Part shown: positions 20,918 through 33,815 of the stretch, piece after piece
Layout of the letters: each line of letters begins with the position of its first letter
Numbering within the stretch: position 1 is the stretch's first letter
Assembly: GCA_014898415.1 (NCBI GenBank)
Contig: RCTD01000023.1
Span: forward strand, 62,001 to 126,000
DNA: 64,000 nucleotides
Direction of reading: 5' to 3'
Source: Stromatinia cepivora
Lineage: Eukaryota; Ascomycota; Leotiomycetes; Helotiales; Sclerotiniaceae
Notes under the pieces: generated by a model
Seen by the model: only the letters and a program-made list of their open reading frames with translations
Told to the model about the DNA's origin: nothing
Database searches by the model: none
Program-made: the position numbers and the translations under genes

Positions 20918-23544
20918 GGAATGCAAGTCGTTATTGATAGTTGCCACCACAGTCCATTCCGATTAGATTAGTGTTATCAAGATTCAAAAAGAGTAAATGA
21001 ATGAATATTCAGAATGACTGAATGAATGAAAAGAGATCCAATGAAATTAGTGAATATAGTGACTGTATATAGTTGTAAGTTTGTTTTTAAGGAAATGAAT
21101 TTGTTTACTTTGAATGAACCAAGTGATAGAAACAATACTGTAGTAGAAGGAATAGGATAGATATGAAGATCCGAAACAATTACAACTACATTGCCTACCT
21201 ACCTAGTATTTATTATTACCTCCCTTGTTCACACACTTTAAAGACTACAACAGGAAACTGGCAGGACAAGGAACAGATGGAGAGTAAGTACCTTGTAATG
21301 GGAAATCTTAATTAAGTATGGATTAATCACCGATTTACCGATAAGATAATCAAATTACCTACCTCTGAGCCACTCAAGCCACTGGTCAACAAACACAACC
21401 CCTTGATTTAAAGCGTTTTCCCGCTACTCCGCCGACTACTATCGTATAAAGCCGAAAGATTCGAATTCACAAGTCTTAGTATTTGGGTCGGGCCAATATT
21501 AGACCGCCTCTGTAGTTCTCGATGCAGTTGGTGAGATGAGCCACAGACAAGCCACAGACAAGCCACAGAACTTTTCACTTGGGAATTCCAGGCAGAATCG
21601 GCTTTAAGTTTATGCGGTACTACTCCGTACTTTACTTCTACATTCTACGTACTGCCACTGCCACCTATAGATTTGCTAAGCTCAAGAAGGGGGTTCCCGT
21701 CTCAATTTTGAGTTGAGCCATAGAAACAAACTGTTTCAAGTTGTTAAAATGGTTGCCAAAGCATCATTCAATATGAAAAACTCCACTATTTATCCACTAT
21801 TTATCCCTAGATTGGGGTCGCTAACGGTCTTCCGGATCCCAAATATAGTTCTGTGTCTTACCTATAGCTAATGGACCCAGACCTCATTTCCAGTTCAGAG
21901 GTCAAGATTGCTCGGCTCAGCTTGTTGCATCTTATTTCTGCTCTGGTTTTACAGCTAGGTGCGTACGGAGTACTGTTACTCTCTTATGCAAATTTGTACC
22001 TTCGTATGCACACAATCTTGGTTACACCTACGTCTTTTTGTGCGTCAGTATGAAAGCACGGTTAGGTTCGGATGATTCGGTATGAGATTCACGACCTCCA
22101 GCATAAAAGAAAGCATGTGCAATGGAAATTTATGTCTTCTGGAGAATCCGGTATGGCACCCGAGATCCGCTTTGAGAAAAACTTTGGACATAAACGGTTC
22201 TATCCCTCAAAAGCCCCGGATTATCTCACAAGTCCTTAATAAGGATAATTTTCCAATTTCAGGCGCCTCAGAATTTCGGAAATGGTGAAGAGGCCGACTT
22301 TTGCTCTTGCGACCTTCAGCTACATCGAAAAAACAATATTCAAGTCAATGCCTCGGTTCTTAAGAAAGCCCCTCATCTGTCAATGAGAGAAGACCTCTAT
22401 CGGACGTGAAACAAACCGGCGCAGACTGCATACGGTTTGTGGACCGATCCACGCCGACTCCAAAGTCAACGCGGAGCCAAGACATTATCTCTCAGTAGCG
22501 GCGTCAAATTGTCCCCGCCGACGCAATGCAACGTCAATGCAGTGAGACGCAGAGGTGACATTGTCGCTTGATGTTACACTAAAACCCTCTGAAAATTCGA
22601 GCTTAAAAGACCTCCCAGCTCAGTTCAGTGATGGCACGTCCAAACTTCTTCAGTCGAGGCTACTGGAAGTATTCTGCCCATCACTCACATTAGCTTGTAT
22701 AAGGCTGGCATTGTGTGCAGTCAATGCAAGACAGGTAATATTTTTAATGGTCTGTGTACATGCACCCACGTGGGTCAGGTATCGGGAGCCACTTACTTCT
22801 ACTTCCCAGTTATCCCATATCTTCAGCGAGGCCGAATGGCGAGTTCCTTAGTTGCACATCTCGAAGTCATAGTCTTTGAAGCTGTGACTTTTGTATGGAA
22901 TAGATAATCAAGTTTCATGATTAAACGAGACAAAGGGGACGTATTGGCTCCAAATACAGCTTGTGTCTGTATTTGATCAAATGATTCCACCTTCCTTTAC
23001 TCAAGCCGTCCAACAAGTTGTTCACTCGACACGACCGAAATAGGTATAAATTGGCACACCCACAATCAAGCCGATGAATTCGGATGTCACTAGAAGTTCG
23101 ATCAACCAGCGATTGCAATCAACTTGACTTGAAATTAGGACGTATCTTCGCGATACCTATGATGCAAGTGTCAATGTTGAGTTTTCTTGGCCTGCGAGGA
23201 CTAAATGTGCCGACCATTGCCTTAGTCATTGTTGCTATCGAAGAAACATGGCAGCAAACGACCGTGCCCTGTATGTATGGTTATCACACCATTGCCACTT
23301 ACTTTTCATGGTGGGTAGTTGGCGTGACTTGTTTCCTCCAAAAAATGCCCTTCTCCGAACCCCTCGTCGTAAAGTGAATTTGTTTTATGGCTTGACAGAT
23401 AAGAAAAATGTCTTGCCACCTGCTGTGGGTTGCAAAAGCAAACTTCCATCTGAAGTATACCAAGTCTTAGCAGTCTTCATGCATCTATAACTATTTCGGT
23501 CTTCAGAACCCTCAAGTGAACTTTATGATTGTCAAGCATCTGCA
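20918..23544. other. Long gene-free region
   Basis: About 2.6 kb with no supportable gene. An 11-bp tandem motif (GCCACAGACAA-type, about 3 copies) lies near 21540-21570. The open frames at 22555-22907 and 23084-23490 are short, overlapping and not protein-like. The distal part should hold the promoter of the receptor-like gene. Confidence 0.45.
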
Positions 23545-25146
23545 ATGTCTTTCACAACTCCAATTTATCCAGGTGTCAACCTTGATGCTAATGAGGGACC
23601 TCTATTGAAGGCAGTATCAATTGCTTTCATCTCCTTAACTGTCTACACTATTGTCATCCGCTTATTCTCCCGCCGGCACACCAAGACCCCTCTCGGCCTT
23701 GATGACTTACTCATCCTCATTGCGGCAGTATATCTCACCCTTCAAAATTCCGTCCCGCACTGTTCATGAGGAATCCAAACTAAACAAGATCCAGATCCTC
23801 TCAATTGCCTACACAGCAATAATAATCGTCGAAGTGCAAACCAACTTCTATGGTCAACATATTGGCAAATCAGATCCAGAACATCTAGAAGCTTATTTGA
23901 AGGGTTTATACGTATTAGCGATTATTTATCCAGTAGCTCTTAGCATGAGCAAATTATCGTTACTAGCGCTTTACTGGAGAATCTTCGCGGTCACTAGTGG
24001 TAGAATTCCCATTCTCGTCGCCAGTGCGTTGAACGGGGCGTGGTGTGTTGCTGCTGTGAGCTAATTCCTTTTCGTTTTGTTATGCCATCTGAATTTTCCA
24101 ACTTGATGTTTGTCGGAAGATTCCTTCACTTCTGTCATGTCATATCGTACCATATCAATGACAGTATTAGATGAGACTTCGCCGCCCTGGAAAGGAAATA
24201 ACTAATACTCTCTACCCTCTTAGCTCATTGTGGGAATTTTTCCGTGCCACCCAATCCCAGCTTTCTGGGATTTTACCATAACTGCACAATGCATTGATTA
24301 CTCAATCTTCTTTACTTCCAACGAAGCATTCTCGATTTTGTTTGATGTTGTGGTTCTCTTCATTCCGGTCTGGTTCATTGCGCAAATTAAGAGGAGTGTG
24401 GGGGAGAGAATTAGTACTAGTAGTACTTTCTTATTGGGACTTGTGTAAGTGTTTCTTGCATGGTGGTTTGATTACTCAGATGCTCATACTGAGGAAATAG
24501 CGTTACGGTAGTTTCTGCATTTCGACTCTGGCGATGGGTGGTTGCGCAAAAAATGCCGCGACTCGATCCCACTTGTAAGTTATTCTTTCTTCTCCTTCCT
24601 TCCTTCTGCCTCCGAACATCTATACCTCGCATACCCCCCACCCCACCGACCCCCCGTAACTAATAGCCCACAGATAACGAAACAGATGCCGGCCTCTGGG
24701 CAATAATAGAACTCAACCTCTGGATCCTCGTCGCCTCAATCCCCACTTTCTGCCCGTTACTGATCAAAATCTGGCGCCATCACCCTGGTAAAAAAGCTGG
24801 AAGTAGTAGCAGTAGTAGCACGTCATCAAAATTCTGTTTAAGTAAAACGAGAAATAAGGAGGCTTTCTTTCAAAAGAAACCGTATATTACGGATATAGAT
24901 AGCGAACCTGTGTTTGGATTTGGGGATGCGCAAGGATGTCAAGGAAGTGAAGTAGATATTGAGAGACTTGGAAGGAGTGGAAGTGCGGAAGCCGGGGGGA
25001 GTGGTGATAGTGAATTTGAAGATGGCCTGGGTATTAGAGTCGTGGATGTGGATCTAGACTCAGAGATGGAGGTAGAGGGATGGAGAAATGCATATGGATA
25101 TGCCTGTCAAAGGGGTAGTGGTGATATTGGAGAGAAAGAGAGGTAG
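23545..25146 (+). CDS. Fungal rhodopsin-domain (PTH11-related) seven-TM membrane protein
   Basis: Exons 23545-23727, 23789-24055, 24224-24444, 24501-24574 and 24674-25146 keep frame and give 405 aa. Donors are GTATAT, GTGAGC, GTAAGT and GTAAGT. Hydrophobic helices alternate with short loops: AVSIAFISLTVYTIVIRLF, ILSIAYTAIIIVEV, GLYVLAIIYPVALSMSKLSL, IPILVASALNGAWCVAA, the SNEAFSILFDVVVLFIPVWF helix and LWILVASIPTFCPLLIKIW. The signatures RxFSRR...LGLDD, ALYWRIF and the Cys/FWD loop (PCHPIPAFWD) are those of the fungal rhodopsin-domain family related to Pth11 receptors. These sit in the plasma membrane and some sense surface or host cues. The last ~130 residues are an acidic, Ser/Gly-rich cytoplasmic tail. 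The ligand is unknown. Confidence 0.83.
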
Positions 25147-25618
25147 AGCAATGAAACGAAGGACTTGGCAGGGATTAGGGCGCAGAAGAAAAGGGATGTT
25201 AGAAGGAATGCCGGGATTTGGATTTAGGTCGGGTAATAAATAGGCAATGGATGGAAGGCGTTGGGGAGGTTATTCGATTCTCGTTCGGCACTAGGGATCT
25301 GGAAAACGTTTAATTTACACATTAATGAATGTCATGATTTTCGATTTAGTAGCTTACTTTTAGTCAAAACGGGACGTAAGCGTTAGTGATAAATGCTTCT
25401 CAAAGCTCCAGTTTATGGAGAAGCTCAATCCAATTAGGAAATTCAAAAGTCCCCAGAAATCAAAATCTTATTCCTTAAAAATACTTGAGTAAAGATTTTG
25501 TCTAAAACTCTCCCAATAGGTTTCTATGAGCCTAGTCGAAAGACTCTAAGTCTAAGATTTTGATGAAGAAGAGCTCTAACGTACTCTTACTGCAAATAAC
25601 ATGCAAAAATTACATCCA
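25147..25618. other. Intergenic region between convergent genes
   Basis: 3' flanks of the receptor-like gene and the AlaX-type gene. AT-rich, nothing recognised. Confidence 0.5.
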
Positions 25619-26428
25619 TCAAGCAAGCGTATACCCCACCCGACTCGTCCCCTTTGACCTCGCAATCTTTTTCACGCTTGTCTTCCCACAATGCCTCGTA
25701 CTATCCACATGCGTCCCACCACAAGGATAAGTTTCCGCCCCCACAATCTTCACCACGCGGAACTTTTCCTCCTTCGTCATTCCCATGGCTGCTCGATCGG
25801 GTATCAATCGCTCCATTCCATTTGCAATGAAATCAGACTCATCCCACCAGTCAATCTCAACAGGCATATCCGCCTCGATATACTCGTCGAGTTTTTGCTG
25901 GATGGGTGTTTTCCATGTACTTTCTATGATGCCGGCGAATTCACAAGCTGCTAAAGAGGGGAAATGAGAAGCTTTTGTTTCGTCGAAATTGGGGACGGAG
26001 GAGGAGACGAGGTGACGGACTGCAGCTCCGAGGACGTGGCCAGCGGTGTGGTAGCGAGAATATAGAAGGCGTTTTTCTTGGTCGATTTTCTGAGTGATTT
26101 GTTGAGAGGGGGTAAATGGGGTGGGCGTGGAAAATGTGCCGAAGTGGAGGACTTCCCCGTCAGTGGTAGCACTCATGCGTACCATTTGGACGGTAAATTT
26201 TATTCCTTCCTCATTTTCCATAGTGCCTTCATCTGATGGTTGGCCGCCGCCTTGCGGATGAAAAATGGTGGATTTGGTTGTGATAATATAGGAATCGTCC
26301 TTAGCGTCTTTGGAAAGGAGTTTGTTTTCTTCGGCAAGGGCTGTGAAAGGGGTTATGGATGTGATTATGGTCTGTATGGTAGAGAGATGCGAGTCATGAT
26401 GGAAAGCAAGATGAGTGCGTTCGGTCAT
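25619..26428 (-). CDS. AlaX-type alanyl-tRNA editing protein
   Basis: A single-exon gene of 269 aa. It carries the AlaRS second-additional-domain signatures: HPQGGGQPSDEG at residues 57-68, zinc ligands His127-x3-His131 (HTAGH) and Cys236...His240 (CGGTH). No aminoacylation domain is present. Free-standing AlaX proteins hydrolyse mischarged Ser-tRNA(Ala) (some also Gly-tRNA(Ala)), acting in trans to alanyl-tRNA synthetase in the cytosol. The specific substrate is inferred from the family. ATG 26428 starts MTERTHLAFHHD and the frame is intact. The C-terminus (SRVGYTLA) follows a Lys-rich helix normal for the domain end. Confidence 0.92.
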   Translation of the reverse strand: MTERTHLAFHHDSHLSTIQTIITSITPFTALAEENKLLSKDAKDDSYIITTKSTIFHPQGGGQPSDEGTMENEEGIKFTVQMVRMSATTDGEVLHFGTFSTPTPFTPSQQITQKIDQEKRLLYSRYHTAGHVLGAAVRHLVSSSVPNFDETKASHFPSLAACEFAGIIESTWKTPIQQKLDEYIEADMPVEIDWWDESDFIANGMERLIPDRAAMGMTKEEKFRVVKIVGAETYPCGGTHVDSTRHCGKTSVKKIARSKGTSRVGYTLA

Positions 26429-28847
26429 GGTTTTAAGGATTTGTTTGGTGATTGAAAAGTTTGAAAGATATCAAGGAAATTTGGCGGGACTTGGACGAAT
26501 CTTGAGTCCGTAATTGACCCAATCGGTTGAGTGGAAAGATCTGGGGATAATCTAGGAAGTCTGTAGTAAGTTAGATGGGTTGTTGTCTGCTTCAATGATA
26601 TGGGATCGAGATACCTTTCCCCTGAAATCGCTATGCAGAAGGTTTTGGTCGATTGTATACAGTCGGGAATCCGTATTTGAGGTCTGATATATAAGAGATC
26701 TGATATATAAGAGATATATAAGATGTCTATGTAGAACTTCGCTAGCCTAAGGAGAAAGTAGTGGGGAAACACATGATTACCACGTGGTCTGTCAAAAGAT
26801 AACGATCACGCCCTTCCTGCTAGAATTAGTCGTGAAAATCAGTCAATCCTTTCGACAAGATGTCATATGAACGATATGCCACAAGTATACCATGATCAGT
26901 AATCGTCGGGGACCGCGAACCGAAAGCATGGAGCTACAGTCACTTGGGACTTTTTGCATATTCAACTATGCTTGAATTTTAGCAGAATCAAATTCCATAT
27001 CCTTCGAAGTCTTATGTCATTAAACGCTTTCAAGAAGCTTACAGTAATCAGCCACTTTTATAGTCTTCGGGCCTCGGCGTAACCATCTCCAAGTCTCAAC
27101 AGCCCCGGAAAAGAAAAATCAGCACCAAAAAGGCAAGATCCCATCCGTAGATTGGCAAATGGTTTTTCACAGCTTGAGTTGAGGTTACAGTATCGCTGCA
27201 GGCCGTGTAAGCAAATCCCAAACTTACAGTAACGTTATATCATATTTGCCCAAAGTCTAATCACTTGAGAGGAATTCTTGAGCAGGGTAGGAAGTGTTGA
27301 CTGAAATGGTAATTTTCCGAGTTTATGATGGGTATTCCGAAATGATCATTGCCTCTTCTGCCAGGGCTTCAATGTCCGGAAGAAGATAGTTGAGTAGTTG
27401 AGTTATTGCGACAACTAAACGGATACTCTTTTGATCCTTTGGTGAGCATTAGAATCAGTCGTGATGGTGGATCTATTCGTAATGCATACGAATTTTCGCA
27501 GCACACAAATACGATGAGAACCTTCATGAGAGTGTATTCGTACTTGAATTCTCCAAATATACTCTTTTCCCGAGGTGACTTGCATATTGTGACGTTTCCT
27601 GATTGATATCTCGAAGGATTAATTAAATCCAATGATCCGTAAGGCTGAGAGATGAGTTTCTAAGTTAATGTAACTGAAGCTTACTACACATCTTGAAAGC
27701 ATCAACAATGAACATGCATACAATAATAATACAATCCAGAGCTTACAAATCCATCTAGATCTAATCTTTTAGTGGAAACATACAAGAATGGGGGGAATGA
27801 CATAGCGCCCAAAGATCTACCTTGATCAAATCAATTGAGGAGAAGGACTGAGCGAAGAGGAAAGAAAATTGGAGAGATAGATCCATATACAAAACAAAAT
27901 GCTGATGGATTGATGACAAACATGGAAAATATGACACTTTTGATATTTGTAGTATGTTTGTTATCCTTCTAAAGCATTCAATCGAACATATTTATAAGGC
28001 CCACTAGTTGATGGCTAGTGTGCAGTTTTATCTGTAACCACTAATAAAACCCCTGTGAAAGTCATTAACTAGGCGGGTTCACGTTCTCATCATCATGAAT
28101 TTCATCATGGTCCATAATCCATTCCTAGAATACATACCAAAATGCATTAGCTTTTCCAGCATATTGATAATTGAGCTACGAGCTTTCCATCTTGAGAGTG
28201 GCCTTTTTTCGGTATTGTAAGCCGGCAGTTTATTTCGAGCAACTAATAGATTTGGTATATCCTGACTTCATCAGCGTCGCCACCGATATATCACCGGTGG
28301 TCATGAATACCATGCAATTATTGTAGGATGTGTTCCTCTTCATTGAACTATGGTCTCCACTTCGCCGAACAGTTCCGCATTATATTCCATATTCATCATG
28401 ACTTATACTACATAAGAATCATATAAGCTCCCTGCATCTCAAGAGAGGTCTAAAATCCCAAGTTCGGGTATGGAAACCGCTGGATGCAGCTGGTGATGGC
28501 AGTCAGCTCAGATCCACCATCTTGGTAACCCCCTTGTTGGCGAGAGTGCCGTAGGATTCCTCGATTCCTATCTAATCCACTTTAGGATTCTGCTCAAGCT
28601 GAGCGTTTTTATATGCAATGATGGAAGGTATACTGATATCAAATATCTGCCTTCGTGCATCTCATTTCTAAGCATCTATATAGATGAGAGGACATCCTCA
28701 CTCGTTCCATTGTTCAGTACATCAAACATCAACAGTTTCTTACACAACATCACAACCGATATCTTCTAGCTTTCATCTACTTTCCAATTCACCGTTCTTT
28801 CATTCTTCTACATCTCCTATCATCCCTAAAAGACTTACTATTTAACC
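26429..28847. other. Gene-free region of 2.4 kb
   Basis: Contains a short ATATAAGAGATCTG-type duplicated patch around 26688-26720, upstream of the AlaX-type gene. The open frames at 27369-27632 lie opposite each other and are not protein-like. The part from about 28400 to 28847, with CT-rich tracts just before the ATG, looks like a promoter and 5' UTR for the next gene. Confidence 0.4.
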
Positions 28848-29768
28848 ATGTCTCGCAACTCAAAAACTTCCCGTCACCAATCAAAGAGCACCGAGGGGAG
28901 CCCGGAGGATATGGTCGAGCAAGTCAAGAGCATCATAACTCTGCTAGACGAAGTTGTCTCTTCTAGACCCCACGAATGCGAAACGTATATCCCGTCTGCC
29001 CGCTCAGCCGTCACCGCTCTCGAACACATTCGATTCTTTCGTGACCCAGCACGTTTCGCTGAGCAAGTCTGGATTATCCGAGGTCTTCAAAGTTTTGCCT
29101 TCTACGATGCAGACAATGGAAGTGTGATAGATATTGCAGAATTTTGCCAAAATGCATGGTTGAGAGTTTTGAGAAACTATCCTGAGAATGTTGACGTCTT
29201 GACGGGTAAGTCAATACGATATCCCACTATCTTCAGACAATCATGTACCTAACACAGGCAAAAAATCAGGATTGGGTAGGAATTGGCTCCAAAGATCTCA
29301 AGCGACTCTAGCTCGTATCCACTATGAAGAAGGAAATGATATCACAGGTACTCCCGACTTGGAAATCTACTCTCCGGGATACGATTCTGATGATTCCTCT
29401 TTTATAGCACCACCCAACGATCCCCGTAGACAGGGTCCCCTCTATGTCGAAGCCCGAGGCTATCTACAGCCCGCCGTGGATTTCTTCACCCGAGCTATTC
29501 GAGTGGCTGATGGACTCGGATCTACTTCCGGTGATTTGTTAGCTTCAGTACGTCTCAGCCCTCGTAACTGATTAGGAATTCTAATCTAACCATAAATCAG
29601 GCGGCAGAGTCATATATGAGTCTAGGTAACGTGTCTGCATCTCCAGCCGACGAACGTGCCTTTACTCAAGCAATTCGATATTTACGTCGTGCGGAAACAA
29701 CACAAGGATATCAGTTGTCGATTTATTTGCAACAATATCTTAATGATTATGGAAGATATGTTTCTTAA
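28848..29768 (+). CDS. Conserved-looking fungal protein of unknown function
   Basis: Exons 28848-29205, 29258-29547 and 29601-29768 give 271 aa. The introns are 52 and 53 bp (GTAAGT...ACAG and GTACGT...TCAG), and all joins are in frame. The protein is mostly helical: VEQVKSIITLLDEVVSS, SARSAVTALEHIRFF, LGRNWLQRSQATLARI, then EARGYLQPAVDFFTRAIRVA and a last exon with AFTQAIRYLRRAETTQ. The spaced A/L/Y pattern of the second half resembles TPR-like helical pairs. No signal peptide or TM segment is present. The N-terminus is Ser-rich and disordered. I recall similar filamentous-fungus proteins but none with a known role. It sits alone on the plus strand. Confidence 0.72.
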
Positions 29769-31218
29769 CTTCTTCATCTGGTTCTCCTTCTTTCTCTCAT
29801 ACCTCTCATGACATCGGGCATTTTAGCGTGTACAACAACATTCAGCATTCAGGGTCAGCATCAGCATTTTCGGGAATGGCATCAGATCGCATAGCATAGC
29901 ATATCGACGGCGATTAGATATTGGGCAAAATTTCTTATATCGTCATCGATGATTAGATTTCTTTTTGGGCAACTGTACTTCTTTCTTGCATTTGTCTTCT
30001 TTCTACATTTTCTCTGGGAGTTTCCTCGCCATATTCTTACCATCTCTGCTACTTTTCCCCACCTAGGTAGATCCTAGAAACTGCAATAGCAGGCCTGTAT
30101 CATTAGTCTATTAGATATTTAGCATAGCTAGAATAGCACACCAAATTCTTGCACAATTCCTGTTTCCTTTACCTATTCTCTCCAACGATATCGACGTTAG
30201 AGAAGTTAAAATTCACGTAATATCAGGGAATGGGTAGATAGCCGATTCCCGAGCTCCCTCTTGTTCAAATCCTTCCGGAGTGAGAAATCCTTTCCGGTAA
30301 CGAGAATAGAGTTTAAAGGATCGCGTCTAAGTACTGTGAGACAAGCGCGGCGAATCGGCGGGTATAATTCGGCGCATAATAGTTCGCGACTGTGATCTTC
30401 GAGATGGGATTTGATGAGTCGCCTGGGTGGTGTTGGACCGGAGAAGTAAATATAGACAGCATGGGTAGAGAAGGTAAGCGAGACTTGCGTTTGAATTCCG
30501 GCTCAGGATGAGAGAGTCTAGGAAAGTACAAACACTTCTCACCTCCCCCCCCCCCAAAATTAGATTTGGAGACTGAAATCTTGCAAGTATGAAATGTAGA
30601 CTCGAGCCGTAACAGTGTAGGCCAAGACACACGCTGAGATAGCTGTAAGCTGGAGATGGTATTAGCTACTGAGCATATGGCATCGCGTAAGCTTAACTTA
30701 AACCGGTAAGTGTGCAACAGCAGTAGGTCTGTCATGGAGGAGGCGAGCAATCTCTACTGTAGAGTCTAAAGGATTTGCTTGATGTGGATGTCATCATGAT
30801 CATAAACAACAGAGAGTGACAGGCGAGCTAGGGGTTTATTCTGACTACAATTGCTACATCATCATATTGAAAACGTTGACGTAATGGCAATGATATCAGT
30901 TCTGACTTCAACGGAAGATTTAAGGGAAGGGAGACAAAAGTTATCTCATTTCATTTAATGATGTTCCCTCCAGCGCTGTGGCTAAATGTGGCTGATAATC
31001 CAAGCCTACAAATTAAGGCATCAAAAGATCAGCTCTAGACTAAAGCTCCAACGCCCACGCCGCGGAGCACTTTGATAATCACTACGCAACAATTTCCAAT
31101 TTACGATTACATCCCCAACAACGCAATATAATCTCCAATTCCCCTCCTGGAGCTTCGCACATTATTCCATAATACTCATTACCTCACCATCGTCGTAAAG
31201 AGAAATAAATTCGTCATC
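29769..31218. other. Intergenic region with an 11-base poly-C run
   Basis: No convincing gene. A run of about 11 C lies near 30546-30556. The minus-strand frame at 30313-30750 crosses that run and is low complexity. The end of the stretch is the 5' region of EMC6. Confidence 0.45.
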
Positions 31219-31749
31219 ATGCTTACGGAACGAGAAATGCAAATAAGCCCGATTGTGCAAGAGTCTGTGATGCACAATACGAAGGTGCGTTCGTTGTTTT
31301 TTTTTTAAGCTCAAGGGAGGCACCTTTCTTTTTGGGGTGGCGGGGAGAGGGCACTACGCTGAACATGCTCAAAAATAATCCCAATACGTACCATTGCTAT
31401 CACAATTGCAACCTCACATGCTATCTCACTCCCTCACACAGACAAATCAACTAACCATCGTCTCACATAGACCCTCGCAACTCTCCACAATCTCACAGCC
31501 TCCCTCTTTGGTGTCGCCGCCGGTATTCTCGGTCTCGAATCCTACCCCGGATTTCTATTCTACATCTTCTTCACGCTTCTTACCACCACCTTCGTATATG
31601 TCTTTCGAATAGCTCCGCATATGAGTAAAGACACGATGGGGAATAGATATTTTAGAGGGGCATGGGAGTTTTGGACCAGCGGGTTGGTAGAGGGGCTGAG
31701 CGGGTTTGTATTGACTTGGACGTTGTTTTATGGGTTGGTTAGGGCGTGA
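31219..31749 (+). CDS. EMC6: ER membrane protein complex subunit 6
   Basis: Exons 31219-31284 and 31471-31749, with a 186-bp intron (GTGCGT...CACATAG), give 114 aa, a normal Emc6 length. It begins MLTEREMQISPIVQESVMHN. The second exon encodes three hydrophobic segments: LTASLFGVAAGILGLESYPG, FLFYIFFTLLTTTFVYVF and GFVLTWTLFYGLVRA. The pattern, including GILGLESYPGF and the closing TWTLFYGLV, fits Emc6 (PF07019, Rab5-interacting protein family). Emc6 is a core part of the ER membrane complex that inserts moderately hydrophobic TM helices and tail anchors. Branch-like CTAAC precedes the acceptor. Each exon is short, so simple open-frame scans miss this gene. Confidence 0.9.
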
Positions 31750-33309
31750 TGAAGGACAGTTGGGAAAAGTGGAAGGGGAGTTTGGGCGTGGATTTGGGAG
31801 GTGTTCATGAGATATGCCGAGGCACTGCGTTGCTATGAAGAATATTCGGACCTGGCAGAACATCATCTCGAGAAATTGGTCGACTGTCCATTCCCAATAA
31901 TCCTCCAAATGAACGCCTGGTAAAAAAAAATGCGGGGAATGGAAAGGATGAATGGATCACAAGCGCAATCGAGAGGAATTGAGGCAAAAATAGGATCGGG
32001 AACATAGGTGTGGTGATGACAGGAAGGAAGACGGGAGATTGCGCTTGGTGGATTTAGACGCTGATGGATTTTCATTATTGTGGTAATATTCAGCTGGCAT
32101 GGCGCTGGGAGTTGGACGCGATGAAATCACGCATGCTTGATGTTTGTATTTTGGAAGGGCGGTAATGTTTATGTGTCCAAGTATCGCATTGCCGCATAGA
32201 ATGGAGTTGATGAATACCAGATTTCACTTCGCGGATATAAATTTGAGTTGTACTCCTCTGCCATATGTCAATTAGGGCGAGGATTCGTAATATGGTAGGG
32301 AAGAGTTATTTCATTATTCCTTCTTTGATGTTGTGCTGCATGCCCGTTTCGTATATTATCTCAGTCTAGATACTGGCTAGTTGGTTTAGATCTGCCTCAA
32401 AAAAGTACTGGATCGCATCGAATTGTTTCGGGACAATGCGGGGGAATTGTAAAATTTACTGAATTACCAAATCAAGCACATGTTTCTTTATGCTCAGCCC
32501 GTCTTCTTAATTATCTTGCTTTCACACTGTTAGAAACTCAATCGCTGGGCCGGTTGGATATTCTGTTGACAGAGGTACGTCTGATTCTACGGAATTTTGC
32601 GCGCAAAGAGTCTGTCGATTCGTGAGATCGCTTTTCGACAGTGAGTGCTGACTCTGAGCTTGTTGGCTATTACGTCTGGGTATCGTGAGGTTTATGATCG
32701 GGCTAGTTTAATACAAGATGTGCATAGATTTTTTGTGAACCGTGTAGCGAGAGATGTCGCCGGACTGAGAGCAAGAGAGCTATGGCACAGCCAAGAAAAG
32801 AAAGTTTTCCAGAGAACTTATTACATCTGCTGGGGACAATGGAGAATGCGGGCAGCTCTGTAGATCTCTGCTCGAGGTGAGAAAGAGGGGTAGCGATATT
32901 GCCAGCAAGAACTTCCTGAAACTCTAAATATTTCAGCTGGGGATAGGTAACAGATGGTATGAATCTTCAGTAGAGCAGATCGTCACTCTAGGAAAGCAAG
33001 AGGGGTCACAGCATTGCCAGAAGGTGGCCCGTGGAAGAGGAGGGTCTGATTGACTATTCAATTTGATCGGCTAGTAATTTAACTACAATAATGAAAAATA
33101 CAATGGCTAAGTGTCTAATTACAAGAAAGAGATGGACAAAAAACAAGGAGCTAAACCCAAACAGAAGCAGATCTTGAAATACCACAGCACCATTCGTTCT
33201 TTCCTCCAGCGGGACAATCTACCTTCCATCTCCGTGCCATCAACGTCATTCTCTTCTTCGTACAGCAGCCAAGGCCACATATACAATGAAAAAAAATCCC
33301 ATTGGGAAA
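31750..33309. other. Gene-free region
   Basis: No supportable gene. The open frames at 31555-32075 (minus) and 32645-32863 (plus) have no intron-exon logic and poor composition. The sequence becomes repeat-like after about 33300. Confidence 0.4.
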
Positions 33310-33485
33310 GGTGGACAAAAAATTGAGATTAGTCCGGAGACCAGTCAGTCCTAAGAGTGATGAGAAAAGTTTTTCTCCTTGAAAAGTTGTTTGAAAAATT
33401 AAGAGATCAGTCCGAAGACTAATGGAAAAATATTTCCTCTTGGGAAGAGTTATGTTTGAAAAATTATGAGGTCAGTCCGTAGACC
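33310..33485 (+). repeat. Diverged short tandem repeat (about 65-75 bp unit)
   Basis: Three diverged copies of a unit of the form AAAAATTAAGAGATCAGTCC, then GAAGACTAATGG and an A/T-rich tail ending in TTGTTTG or TGTTTG. They begin near 33312, 33392 and 33456. A related fragment (GAGTCAGTCCACGAAAAGTA) recurs near 34238. This is most likely debris of a mobile element. Confidence 0.55.
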
Positions 33486-33569
33486 AACGAACTTGCAAGC
33501 AAGCCCGTACCATCTAACTTTTCTTGAGCGAAAGATGATCTCTCTACACCCCTTCTCTTACAAAGGTAG

Positions 33570-33815
33570 GTCACACTTCGGAGAGGACGTACACCACTCT
33601 GTAGTGGGCGCCACGCTGGGGAGGGTTGCCACTTTGTGAAGGAGACTCAGCACTTCGGGGAGGGTATGCAGCACTCCCGAGGGAGGTGATAGACCACTTC
33701 TTGAAGGTGGTTCTGCGCTTCGGAAAGGACGTACACCACTCTGTAGCGGACAGCCACTGGGGAGGATTGCCACTCTGTGAAGGTGGGTTAGCACTTTTGG
33801 AAGGGGTGGTATGAA
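33570..33815 (+). repeat. Direct repeat of about 95 bp, two copies
   Basis: A block containing GGACGTACACCACTCTGTAG and a following GGGGAGG-TTGCCACT-TGTGAAGG motif occurs at about 33582-33660 and again at about 33727-33795. Similar CACTTCGG/CACTTTTGG motifs lie at the ends of each copy. No transposase or reverse transcriptase is visible. It looks like a decayed element or the leader region of one. Confidence 0.6.

Noticed and set aside
22555..23490. Cluster of open frames upstream of the receptor-like gene
   Set aside because: Overlapping frames of poor composition, no splice logic and no recognisable domain.
30313..30750. Minus-strand frame of 145 codons
   Set aside because: It crosses a poly-C run that encodes Gly repeats, and the rest is low complexity.
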